A stretch of DNA of 64,000 nucleotides from Gimesia chilikensis. GTDB taxonomy: Bacteria > Planctomycetota > Planctomycetia > Planctomycetales > Planctomycetaceae. Position numbers and translations under genes: made by a program. The stretch is from assembly GCF_007744075.1 (NCBI RefSeq), contig NZ_CP036266.1:5317748-5381747 (forward strand), read 5' to 3'. The notes beneath the pieces are model-generated. The model was given only the letters and a program-made list of their open reading frames with translations. It made no database searches and had not been told where the DNA came from. Positions within the stretch are counted from its first letter, which is position 1, and each line of letters starts with the position of its first letter. Positions 39,144 to 46,380 of the stretch are shown piece after piece.

Positions 39144-39302
39144 TTGAAAGCCAGACACTCCAAAACCAAAAAGAAAAACGTGAAGCCAACCGGCCCCGTC
39201 ATTCCGGGAAGCCCCGTCCATCGGCTGTTACAGCTGATTGCCAGATCAATTGTCAAAAAGTATGAACCGGACGACGCAGAACGGGATTCCCGTAAAAACT
39301 AA
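39144..39302 (+). CDS. Small basic protein with probable TTG start
   Basis: About 52 residues, rich in Lys/Arg at the N-terminus (KARHSKTKKKNVKPTGPVIP) with a helical C-terminus (RLLQLIARSIVKKYEPDD). The strongest ribosome binding site (GAAAGGAG, 39131-39138) is followed by TTG 39144 rather than by ATG. The alternative ATG 39120 sits in the tail of the terminator. Length and composition fit a small island-encoded DNA- or RNA-binding protein, but no family is recognised. Confidence 0.5.
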   Translation: MKARHSKTKKKNVKPTGPVIPGSPVHRLLQLIARSIVKKYEPDDAERDSRKN

Positions 39303-39327
39303 ATATTGGCCCAAAACGTGTCATAAT
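39299..39327 (+). promoter_or_regulatory. CTAAAT-N17-CATAAT element, copy 1
   Basis: CTAAAT at 39299-39304, a 17-base spacer containing TTGGCCCAAAACGTGT, and CATAAT at 39322-39327. The same layout with shared AAAACG(T/C)GTCATAATA recurs at 44110 and 44245. Spacing is promoter-like. It overlaps the stop codon of the small basic gene and ends just before the left hairpin of the IS91-type element. Confidence 0.55.
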
Positions 39328-39337
39328 AAGTAGGATT

Positions 39338-39398
39338 ATATGCAGCGTGTTAGCATTCAGGTGGAGCGGTTTTTCGGGGTGCTCAACACGCTGCATAT
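39338..39398. repeat. Perfect 14-bp inverted repeat at the left edge of the IS91-type element
   Basis: ATATGCAGCGTGTT (39338-39351) and AACACGCTGCATAT (39385-39398) can pair across a 33-base loop. It lies about 270 bp beyond the transposase stop, where an IS91 family origin-type end would be expected. Confidence 0.6.
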
Positions 39399-39671
39399 GA
39401 TCTATTGGACTGAACCGCAGGGGCGTTTTCGACTATGGGGATTGAATGCCCGCAGGGTGAAAACAGCGTTCTGTTTTCTCTGCGATTGCGGGCATAATTG
39501 TCCGACGGGATCGTTCGCTCAAGTGTCGAGGCAGGCCGCTGTGGCGGGTTGTAATTGCCAAGACGGTTGTGCGGGGCGTCCCGGAGGCGGAATCCGTCAC
39601 CGGCGCAGACCCCGACCGGAACACTCTATAAAGGGAGATCAAAACGAGGGGCCGGTTCTCTTGCAGAAGAC

Positions 39672-40895
39672 TCATGAGGTATCACAGACCTCCCAGAGTT
39701 CGGAAGCCGGAAGCGAGGCACGAACCAAATATGGAGCAGGAAGTCGCTCCCAGCGGGAGTGCAATTCCTGCGACCTCTGGAGCGCGGCCTGTCCGCAGGA
39801 GGGACAGATGGCAGACGATTCCCCGGGAACCGGAGACGCTGCCCGAGGACGTTTTTCGCTCAGAGGCCCCGCTCCTTCCAGCAGTCCGCGGCACAGCGCG
39901 ATCTTCTCTGCCCGGAAGCGATTGGCCAGAAAGCCATAATGCCGAATCCGCATCAGCCCATCTGGAAGCACATGCTGCAGGAACCTGCGGAGAAACTCCG
40001 TGGCGGCGAGCGTCATGGTCCGCTTCCGACTGCCTTGGGCGTAGTCTTTATAGCGGAACGTGACCTGGCCGTCTGCGACGTTCAACAGCCGGCTGTTCGA
40101 GATCGCCACGCGGTGCGTGTAGCGTGCCAGGTATTTCAGTACCGACTCGGGGCCGCCGAAAGGCGGCCGGGCATACACGACCCATTCGGTCCGCACGGAC
40201 TGGTTGAGAAGACGCTTGAAGCCCTGGGGATCGGCGACGGAAGCCAGCCGCCCGGGGAATTCCAGTTTTCCCGCGACATACGTCTGCTTGAGCAGGTCCA
40301 GAAACTTGCCGCGAAACAGCCGGCTGAGTACGCGCACGGGCAGGAAGAAATCGGCCCGTCCCGCGACCCAGCGTGTGCGGTCGGGCGCCAGTCCGCCGGA
40401 AGGGACCACGCAATGCAGGTGGGGATGCGGCATCAGGGTCTGTCCCCAGGTATGCAGCACGGCCAGAAACCCGATTTCCGCCCCCAGGTGCCTGGGATCG
40501 GCGGCGACTTCCAGCAGCGTCTGGCTGGCCGCGCGGAACAGCATCCCGTACATCAGCCGCGGGTTGGCAAGTGTCAGATCCACCAGCACGTTCGGCAGTG
40601 TGAACACCACGTGGAAGTAGGGCACGGGCAACAGTTCGGTCGCCCGGCGCTGCATCCACTGCGCACAGGCGGACCCCTGACACTTGGGGCAGTGGCGATT
40701 CCGGCAGGAATTGTAACTGATCTGTCGATGGTCGCAGGAGCGGCACGTTTCTACATGCCCGCCCAGGACCGCAGTCCGGCAGTTCTGCAACGCCCGCATG
40801 ACGCGGCGCTGGGCAACGGACGTGGGATAGCGCTTCAGGTATTCCGCACCGTACTGCCGCACGACGTCAGCGAGTTCCCACCGGGGACGCGTCAT
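39672..40895 (-). CDS. IS91 family transposase
   Basis: 407 residues. The N-terminal zinc-binding region CRSCDHRQISYNSCRNRHCP leads into the Y-type transposase domain with the HUH metal motif HPHLHCVVPSGG and the tyrosine segment YLARYTHRVAISNSRL, then TFRYKDYAQGS. The C-terminus has a second CPSCG zinc element. These are hallmarks of IS91/ISCR rolling-circle transposases. It overlaps the upstream recombinase gene by 4 bases. Confidence 0.95.
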   Translation of the reverse strand: MTRPRWELADVVRQYGAEYLKRYPTSVAQRRVMRALQNCRTAVLGGHVETCRSCDHRQISYNSCRNRHCPKCQGSACAQWMQRRATELLPVPYFHVVFTLPNVLVDLTLANPRLMYGMLFRAASQTLLEVAADPRHLGAEIGFLAVLHTWGQTLMPHPHLHCVVPSGGLAPDRTRWVAGRADFFLPVRVLSRLFRGKFLDLLKQTYVAGKLEFPGRLASVADPQGFKRLLNQSVRTEWVVYARPPFGGPESVLKYLARYTHRVAISNSRLLNVADGQVTFRYKDYAQGSRKRTMTLAATEFLRRFLQHVLPDGLMRIRHYGFLANRFRAEKIALCRGLLEGAGPLSEKRPRAASPVPGESSAICPSCGQAALQRSQELHSRWERLPAPYLVRASLPASELWEVCDTS

Positions 40896-41764
40896 GAGTC
40901 CTCCTGTGGCGTGTCTGGCTGGTCTTGCTCATGGAGCAGTTCCAGGGGACTGCGGGTGCCGCCGATCAGGTGCTTGGAAACGTGCGTGTAGATCGAGGTG
41001 GTCCGCAGGCTGGCATGGCCCAGGAGTTCCTGGATGACCCGCAGTTCCGTGCCGGCTTCGAGTAGATGCGTGGCGAAACTGTGACGCAGCATGTGTGGCG
41101 TGACGGCTTTGTCCAGGCCGGCCTCACTACAGGCGTCCCGGCAGACCCGTTGCACCGACCCCACAGCGATCGGCTTGATCCGTGAGGGACCGAGAAACAG
41201 CCAGTCGGCCGGACGGGCGGCCCACCAGTAGTGCCGCAGCGTTTGCAGCAACAGGGGTGAGAGCAGTGTATAGCGATCTTTGTTTCCCTTGCCCTGCACG
41301 ATGCGGATCACCATCCGCTGGCTGTCAATGTCGCACACCCGCAGACGCACTGCCTCGGAAATCCGCAATCCCGACGCGTAGGCCGTCATCAGGATGGTGC
41401 GGTGCTTGAAGGAGTGCACCGCCTGAAAGAAGCGACGGACCTCGTCAAGACTCAGCACTTCCGGTAAATGCCGTTCGGGCCGGGGGCAGCGAATGTCCTG
41501 CACGATCTCGCCGCGCTGAAGTGTATTCCGATACAGAAACCGCAGTGCCGCCAGTGCCTGATTGTAGGTTCCCCAGGCGACTTGCCGGTCCTGGACCAGA
41601 TACAGCAGATAAGTCCGGATGGCCTCCGGTCCCAGGACTTCCGGGCTTTTACCGAAGTGCCGGGCAAAGCGGGACACGTTGTTGACGTAAAGCTTGATCG
41701 TTTTCGGGGACAGGTTCCGCAGTTCCATGTCCTCGATCATGCGCTGCCGCAGTGGAGTCATCAC
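40892..41764 (-). CDS. XerD-like tyrosine recombinase of the IS91 element
   Basis: 290 residues. The N-terminal SAM-like domain (LRNLSPKTIKLYVNNVSRFA) is followed by the catalytic domain: ASGLRISEAVRLRVCDID (Arg), GKGNKDRYTLLSP (Lys), TPHMLRHSFATHLLEAG (HxxR), LLGHASLRTTSIYTHV (His and Tyr). All catalytic residues are present. Such genes accompany one branch of IS91 elements and are translationally coupled to the transposase (ATGA overlap). Confidence 0.95.
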   Translation of the reverse strand: MMTPLRQRMIEDMELRNLSPKTIKLYVNNVSRFARHFGKSPEVLGPEAIRTYLLYLVQDRQVAWGTYNQALAALRFLYRNTLQRGEIVQDIRCPRPERHLPEVLSLDEVRRFFQAVHSFKHRTILMTAYASGLRISEAVRLRVCDIDSQRMVIRIVQGKGNKDRYTLLSPLLLQTLRHYWWAARPADWLFLGPSRIKPIAVGSVQRVCRDACSEAGLDKAVTPHMLRHSFATHLLEAGTELRVIQELLGHASLRTTSIYTHVSKHLIGGTRSPLELLHEQDQPDTPQEDS

Positions 41765-42091
41765 TGGACCTTTCGTGAAACAGAGATTTCAGAGACCGGG
41801 AAGGTACTGAAACTATGCCTCACAAATGGCGGAAGCGCAAATCGGAATATTCGGAACAGTCCGTACAGACGGACCGGGGTGCTACGTGTACTTTGCAGTC
41901 CGGTGGGACGAGCCCTCAGCGGAGGGATCAATCACAGTTGCCGATCCCAGGCCTACCGCGAAGCGGTTTAGTTCAATAAACAGGGAATACTTAGCTATTG
42001 AAATCGTTGAGCTGCTCTGTATCGGCAGTGTGCTTGATTGACGATGGAGTTTATGCCCTGATAAAAAGTCCCTTCGACAGAAAGGAGAACA
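41765..42091. other. IS91 right end and junction, no gene
   Basis: Contains a small hairpin GTCCG...CGGAC near 41860 and no convincing gene. Short open stretches here lack ribosome binding sites and motifs. The drop in GC near 41960 is my estimate of the element edge. Confidence 0.45.
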
Positions 42092-42403
42092 ATGATACAG
42101 AAACAAGATTTCATGTTGATCCGAGCGGCCCTGCAGTTCTGGTACGAATAGATGGATCTCAAGGACGCAGACGTGTTCGCGATCTATTCAGGTGGCCGCA
42201 GAATCAAGCCATCCTGGCAATAAGAAGATATTCAACAACTTCGCCAGCAGTTGCTGGCAGCACGGCTGCGCTATGCTGTGTCCCATCCTGACGCAGCCAG
42301 CGTAAAGACTCCCCGTCCCTTTACCTCTCCGGAGGCTGCCAGACAGGCGATGGCAGACGCGTCTGACCGCCTGGGAGTCGTTCAGGTCGCCCCAGCGGTC
42401 TGA
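42092..42403 (+). pseudogene. Small gene interrupted by two in-frame stops
   Basis: ATG 42092 follows an excellent ribosome binding site (AGAAAGGAG). One frame runs 104 codons to TGA 42401 with TAG at 42149 and TAA at 42221. The text reads QKQDFMLIRAALQFWYE, stop, DLKDADVFAIYSGGRRIKPSWQ, stop, then a helical EDIQQLRQQLLAARLRYAV and an acidic-to-neutral tail (EAARQAMADASDRLGVVQV). Continuity of the protein-like sequence across both stops indicates a broken gene. Family not recognised. Confidence 0.65.
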
Positions 42404-42409
42404 GCTCCC

Positions 42410-42606
42410 TCAAATCCCTTCCATCCGTTCGGCTAGGCTGATCTCAAGTGTCTTTGCGATCCGCTCAATATTTCGCAGGGACAGTTTCTCTCCCCCCGTT
42501 CGATCCCGCCGAAGTAGGTCCGGTCCAGCTCACATACGCAAGCAAAATTCTCCTGCGAGTAACCTTGCTCTTTGCGCAGTTCACGGACCCGCTGTCCAAA
42601 TCTCAC
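42410..42606 (-). pseudogene. XRE-type helix-turn-helix regulator, frameshifted
   Basis: From GTG 42606 (ribosome binding site GGAGG) the frame reads [20 protein letters not shown] and [16 protein letters not shown], the Xre/SinR helix-turn-helix. After ERN the frame is lost. One base further the text continues as [19 protein letters not shown] and ends at 42410, exactly the expected C-terminus of such regulators. A one-base deletion near 42485 explains it. The intact form would be a DNA-binding repressor of about 65 residues. Confidence 0.8.
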
Positions 42607-42707
42607 CAGGAGAGTCCTCCAGGATTCAGTGGGAATGCAGCAGAACAAGCAGTCCCCAAGCAAACGTAAAAACAAAATATTTCAGCTAGATAAGATTGGT
42701 AGGTTTT

Positions 42708-43451
42708 ATGCACGAAGAAAATAACAAAACAATGGAAAGTCCCCAGAGCCAGTGGTGGCTGGCAAAGAATGGTGTGGCTGAAGGTCCTCTATCTCACCAG
42801 CAAATTAGAGATTCCTTATAGTCAAACAAAATCAGTCTGGCTGATTATGTTTACTCATCAGATTCGAAAGAATGGAAGCCACTGTCTGACTGGAATAACT
42901 TCGAGCCTGATACTGTAGATGCCGCTCTGCAATCTCCTCCAGCTCCCCCTCTGGAGAGCTATCCCACCGACCCTCTGATCACGAATCCCAGGCTGCCCAC
43001 CATGGCAAACTGGATCTGTATCTACACTCTCCTGGTGTCTCCCTGGTTATGGTGGTTCTATGTAGTATCAGCTCTGACTAGTGGTCTCACGTTTGTAGAA
43101 AACGCTCCCCTGGCGGGCGTGGATGCACTAGTAATGTTCGTCGATATGCTCACATCACTGATTATCACCGTTGCCCTGTTCATCGGTGGGATGCGACTTC
43201 GAGCATTACGTCGTTCAGGAACTACGATCATTATTCTCAGTATCGTCGTGGCCGTTGCGGTCCAGGTTCTGATGCTTTTCGGGGTGATGCTACTTCTCGC
43301 CATGTCTGATCCGATTCACTATGCCACTAAAACAGTGGCAGTCGAATTGATCGATTTCTTAGCTGTGATTGTCGGGTTGTGTGAAGCAGCCTTTATGGTC
43401 ACTGCACTTCTCTGGCTGCGACGCAATGAACGGTCTCTCCCCTTAACCTGA
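42708..43451 (+). pseudogene. GYF_2/DUF4339-like membrane protein with internal amber codon
   Basis: A single frame runs from ATG 42708 to TGA 43451 except for TAG at 42819. The first part, WWLAKNGVAEGPLSHQQIRD, then stop, then SLADYVYSSDSKEWKPLSDW, is one GYF_2 (DUF4339) domain cut in the middle. From codon 99 on, four hydrophobic helices follow (NWICIYTLLVSPWLWWFYVV and later). The downstream part from ATG 43002 could still be made as a 149-residue membrane protein. Either the gene is dead or the amber is read through. Confidence 0.7.
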
Positions 43452-43514
43452 GTAAGCGGTACAAACAGGACAGAGAATTATGTTGTTTCAATCTGGTAAC
43501 AAAGAAAGGCTCTT

Positions 43515-44060
43515 ATGAGTGATAATATGATTCCTGAAAACAGGAAAACCACTGAATGGCGGTTTGATGACCAGGGCCTGCTTGCAGGCCCTTACTCTTA
43601 TAACGAACTGATAGAATATGTTGAGTTGGATTACATCCAGCCTGATACGGAGATCATTCACGAGGACGGTCGGAAATATCAGGCATTTGAAATCGGATTA
43701 TTTCCCGGCTTTGTCCCTGTAATTCCAGAGCCTGCCGACGAGCACAAAAAAGTCCCCCCTTTGCCTGGCTGGAATTTTCTGGCGGGAGTGGCATTCTTGT
43801 CATGGATTACAGTCAACGCACTGGCGTTGATCCCAGGTGGTCACTGGTTCCACGGAGTGAAACCCTATTCGATGATCATTGGGGGCTGCGCTGTGCTATT
43901 GATTGGCTGTTACACGATGCTGACCGGAACAGCCCATGATTCCGGAGGGAACCCGGAACATAGACCGGTGGCCAACAGAATTGCAGGGCTGTTTGTAATT
44001 CTCATTGGTGTTTACCTGATCGGTGGTGGAGTCAGCTTCTTTATACCCGTAGGTAAATAA
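43515..44060 (+). CDS. GYF_2-like membrane protein
   Basis: 181 residues. The N-terminal EWRFDDQGLLAGPYSYNELI and DYIQPDTEIIHEDGRKYQ resemble the GYF_2/DUF4339 domain. The C-terminal half has three hydrophobic helices (LAGVAFLSWITVNALALIPG, YSMIIGGCAVLLIGCYTML, AGLFVILIGVYLIGGGVSFF). It is a same-strand neighbour of the interrupted GYF_2 gene and probably a paralogue. GYF_2 domains in bacteria are thought to be protein-interaction modules; no specific role is visible. Confidence 0.7.
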   Translation: MSDNMIPENRKTTEWRFDDQGLLAGPYSYNELIEYVELDYIQPDTEIIHEDGRKYQAFEIGLFPGFVPVIPEPADEHKKVPPLPGWNFLAGVAFLSWITVNALALIPGGHWFHGVKPYSMIIGGCAVLLIGCYTMLTGTAHDSGGNPEHRPVANRIAGLFVILIGVYLIGGGVSFFIPVGK

Positions 44061-44109
44061 CTGGAGCCGTTGCTCAGAGAGTCGCTTCGGCTATTTGTAT
44101 CCACCGAAC

Positions 44110-44138
44110 CTAAATTATGACGAAAAACGCGTCATAAT
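44110..44138 (+). promoter_or_regulatory. CTAAAT-N17-CATAAT element, copy 2
   Basis: CTAAAT 44110-44115, 17-base spacer ending AAAAACGCGT, CATAAT 44133-44138. Part of the spacer forms a small palindrome (TTATGACG and CGTCATAA). Located 50 bases after the GYF_2-like gene. Confidence 0.5.
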
Positions 44139-44244
44139 AGATGGAAGAAGAGAGAAAGAGCCAGGAGAAATAACAAGCTGGAAAAATTAGATATCAGGTA
44201 CGCGCGGTGATTCTTGCCACACTATTGGACGAGTCCCCATATCT

Positions 44245-44273
44245 TAATTTTGGCCTAAAACGTGTCATAATAC
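44245..44273 (+). promoter_or_regulatory. CTTAAT-N17-CATAAT element, copy 3, probable promoter of the ubiquitin-like operon
   Basis: CTTAAT 44245-44250, 17-base spacer TTTGGCCTAAAACGTGT, CATAAT 44268-44273. The TGT before CATAAT fits an extended -10. It lies upstream of the leader terminator and the first gene of the operon. Confidence 0.55.
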
Positions 44274-44335
44274 ATAGGGGATAGATTACCTATTGTACGA
44301 TGGTAGTCGATCTCCAAAACAAATTCATCGTCAGT

Positions 44336-44375
44336 AAAAACGCCCCGCATGCCACAGGAATGCGGGGCGTTTTGT
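44336..44375 (+). terminator. Leader terminator upstream of the ubiquitin-like operon
   Basis: AACGCCCCGCAT and ATGCGGGGCGTT arms with a GCCACAGGA loop, followed by TTTTGTGTTT. It lies between the probable promoter (44245) and the first ribosome binding site (44395), so it could act as an attenuator. It may alternatively close the transcript of the GYF_2-like gene. Confidence 0.85.
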
Positions 44376-44407
44376 GTTTACACATCCCCAATAGAAAGGA
44401 GCCTTGC

Positions 44408-44599
44408 TTGGAATACATGGTTTTAACGTTCGTCTCTGTCGCCCTGTTGCTGACTGTCGTCTCTTTCATCAAGGAACGGCGGTTGCGGCTGGCGCTGCAG
44501 GGAATTCTCAGACACCTGATTCAACGCTGGAGGGCACATGGAAAAACCGACTCTACCAATCACACTAACACTGATCCTGCTGACCGGAGCCGGATGTAG
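44408..44599 (+). CDS. Small membrane protein, probable TTG start
   Basis: 63 residues from TTG 44408, six bases after AAAGGAG; ATG 44417 in the same frame is an alternative. One N-terminal membrane helix (MVLTFVSVALLLTVVSFI) is followed by a basic region (KERRLRLALQ, RHLIQRWRAHGK). The end overlaps the next gene by 62 bases. First gene of the ubiquitin-like operon; no family recognised. Confidence 0.6.
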   Translation: MEYMVLTFVSVALLLTVVSFIKERRLRLALQGILRHLIQRWRAHGKTDSTNHTNTDPADRSRM

Positions 44600-45110
44600 T
44601 TCCGACGAAAACAGCCGTGTGGCCGAACTGGCCACGCGGCAATTGGAGCGCCAGGCCGAACAGAACCAACGGATGACGGAACTCCAGCAGGAAGTTGCCT
44701 CCGGATCACGGAAACTGGTAGAAGCAGACGCCAGATCCCGGCAGGAGCTGGTCTCGCTGCAGCGTGAGATGCATACCGAGCGAAACGATATCGGATACCA
44801 GCGGGACCAGCTGGAAGCGGAACGCCGTGAAATTGCTGACAGCAGAAATCGTGACCCGATCATTGCGGCGGCGATATCCAGGGTGACCATGGTGGTGGTT
44901 AGCCTGCTGCCCTTACTCATCTGCTGGTTGCTACTCAGTCAGAAAATCGAACCCGCAGACGAACAGCAAATGACAGAGCTGCTGCTGGAAGATCTGGTCT
45001 CAGTGGAACCCCGGCTGATGCCACCGGCCAACACAAATCCAGACAAACCGCGGTTGCCGGATTTCCCGCAGCCCCCCGATCCTGAAGATCCCACAGAAAG
45101 GAGCACATGA
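44538..45110 (+). CDS. Coiled-coil lipoprotein-like membrane protein
   Basis: 190 residues. The start has a lipoprotein-type signal (LPITLTLILLTGAGCSSDEN, lipobox TGAGC). A long charged coiled coil covers residues about 28-112, then one transmembrane helix (SRVTMVVVSLLPLLICWLLL, about 114-133) and an acidic, Pro-rich tail. An N-terminal lipid anchor, a coiled coil and a later membrane helix would place the coil outside and the acidic tail inside the cytoplasm. It may anchor the conjugation machinery to the membrane; that is inference from operon position. Confidence 0.75.
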   Translation: MEKPTLPITLTLILLTGAGCSSDENSRVAELATRQLERQAEQNQRMTELQQEVASGSRKLVEADARSRQELVSLQREMHTERNDIGYQRDQLEAERREIADSRNRDPIIAAAISRVTMVVVSLLPLLICWLLLSQKIEPADEQQMTELLLEDLVSVEPRLMPPANTNPDKPRLPDFPQPPDPEDPTERST

Positions 45111-45111
45111 T

Positions 45112-45480
45112 ATGTCACATATTGTCACGATTCAGACAGAGGTCCGCGACGCGGAAGCCCTAGGGCTGGCCTGCCGTCGTCTCGAACTGGGAGAGCCCGT
45201 TCATGAAACCGTCCCGCTGTTTAGTAGAGAAGTTACTGGTTACGCGGTCCGACTCCCCGACTGGCGGTATCCTGTCGTCTTTGACGTCGAACAGGGCCAG
45301 GTCCGCTACGACAACTTTGAAGGCCGCTGGGGTAGGCCGACTCACCTCAATCGTCTGCTGCAATCGTACTGCGTGGAAAAATGTCGTCTGGAAGCGCGCC
45401 GCAAGGGACATTCCGTCCTAGAAAACCGGCTCAGCGATGGTTCCATCAAACTCACTATTCAGATCGGAGAGGGCCAGTGA
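45112..45480 (+). CDS. DUF1257 (Ycf35-like) protein
   Basis: 122 residues. It begins SHIVTIQTEVRDAEALGLAC and contains DWRYPVVFDVEQGQVRYDNF, LNRLLQSYCVEKCRLEARRK and a final SDGSIKLTIQIGEG, the pattern of DUF1257/Ycf35 proteins (small plastid and cyanobacterial proteins of unknown function). The next gene (DUF2997) starts inside its stop codon (GTGA), and a Ycf46-like AAA+ ATPase follows two genes later. All three families are known from cyanobacteria, so their joint presence here looks like a functional unit. Confidence 0.88.
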   Translation: MSHIVTIQTEVRDAEALGLACRRLELGEPVHETVPLFSREVTGYAVRLPDWRYPVVFDVEQGQVRYDNFEGRWGRPTHLNRLLQSYCVEKCRLEARRKGHSVLENRLSDGSIKLTIQIGEGQ

Positions 45481-45671
45481 AAACCATTGAAATCATCATT
45501 TCAACCAACGGTCAGTCCCGGCTCGAAACCCGCGGCTTTACCGGTTCCCATTGTCGGGATGCCAGTCGGTTTCTGGAAGGAGCTTTGGGAAAAGTCTCCT
45601 CGGAACAGCTGACTGCCGAATACCACCAATCCATTCAACACCAACCCAACCAACTCAAACAGGAGAATTAG
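45477..45671 (+). CDS. DUF2997 protein
   Basis: 64 residues from GTG 45477, overlapping the DUF1257 stop. KTIEIIISTNGQSRLETRGF and GSHCRDASRFLEGALG are the DUF2997 signature (a short beta hairpin, then a CxxASxFLE helix). The C-terminal QHQPNQLKQEN tail is polar. DUF2997 and DUF1257 genes are often neighbours. Function unknown; small adaptor or substrate roles are possible. Confidence 0.88.
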   Translation: MKTIEIIISTNGQSRLETRGFTGSHCRDASRFLEGALGKVSSEQLTAEYHQSIQHQPNQLKQEN

Positions 45672-45730
45672 CTTTCAATTCACAACACATACAGGAATTA
45701 CCTGAACGAATTGACGAAGCCCCCTCACGG

Positions 45731-46336
45731 GTGCGTGTGCTGGTGGTCGTCGAAGGGACACACGACATCAAGTTCCTGAGACGCATCTCGGCACTCCTCC
45801 ATTCTGCGCATCCCGCACTGCCTGATCTGGCCGCAATGGAACGTAATAGAGAACTTATCTTCCTGCCGATCAGTGGACATCCTCAAGCTTGGATTAGACG
45901 ACTGTCGCCCCTCAATCTGCCAGAGTTTCATTTGTACGATCGCGAGCAGTCACCGGTTACGGAACAACGTCTGGAGACCGTCGACAGGATCAACCAACGC
46001 TCTCGTTGCCGCGGCATGTTGACGCAGAAACGGAGTCTGGAGAACTATCTGCATCCCCACTCGATTCAGGTTATCACTAATGTTCCACTGGAATTCGATG
46101 ACCATGCTTGTGTGGCAACTCTGGCAGCACAACAAGTTTTTGAGAGCAGTCATGGAAAATCCACCTGGCAACGGCTCACTCGTCGTGCTCGGGTGCGACT
46201 AACGAATCGGGCCAAGCACTGGCTCAACACCAGTGCCGTTGAGGAGATGACGGTTTCCCTGCTGCAGGAACGCGATCCAGACGGGGAAATCATCTTCTGG
46301 CTGGAGACGATCCGTCAACTGGCTGAGACCGCTTAA
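45731..46336 (+). CDS. TOPRIM-like (OLD-type) protein
   Basis: 201 residues from GTG 45731. It opens with the TOPRIM strand and metal Glu, RVLVVVEGTHDIKFLRRIS; LPEFHLYDREQSPVTEQR supplies the Asp-x-Glu-type second motif, and GMLTQKRSLENYLHPHSI matches the segment after the TOPRIM core in OLD family nucleases. There is no ATPase part, so it resembles the nuclease half of OLD/Gabija GajA-like proteins standing alone. The ribosome binding site AGGAG at 45661 has no usable start codon behind it in this frame; TTG 45551 would overlap DUF2997 by 121 bases. The start is therefore uncertain. Confidence 0.7.
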   Translation: MRVLVVVEGTHDIKFLRRISALLHSAHPALPDLAAMERNRELIFLPISGHPQAWIRRLSPLNLPEFHLYDREQSPVTEQRLETVDRINQRSRCRGMLTQKRSLENYLHPHSIQVITNVPLEFDDHACVATLAAQQVFESSHGKSTWQRLTRRARVRLTNRAKHWLNTSAVEEMTVSLLQERDPDGEIIFWLETIRQLAETA

Positions 46337-46380
46337 GCACACTTCACACACCTATTTCTTTCAACCTGAGAGGAACACTT

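Larger units (their letters stand above)
39338..41960 (-). mobile_element. IS91-family element with accessory tyrosine recombinase (borders approximate)
   Basis: Two overlapping minus-strand genes, an IS91-type transposase and a XerD-like recombinase, define the element. The left edge is placed at the inverted repeat at 39338; the right edge is only estimated, somewhere after 41765. GC content is clearly higher than in the surrounding sequence. IS91 elements move by a rolling-circle-like mechanism and leave no target duplication, so exact ends cannot be read by eye. Confidence 0.75.

Noticed and set aside
39340-39939. Open plus-strand frame of 199 codons
   Set aside because: It runs through the IS91 end hairpin and antisense to the transposase; low-complexity, no motif or ribosome binding site.
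39759-40991. 410-codon plus-strand frame antisense to the IS91 transposase
   Set aside because: Complementary to a clearly coding transposase with HUH and zinc motifs; high-GC shadow frame.
41826-42041. 71-codon frame after the IS91 recombinase
   Set aside because: Lies in the probable element terminus, without ribosome binding site or family resemblance.
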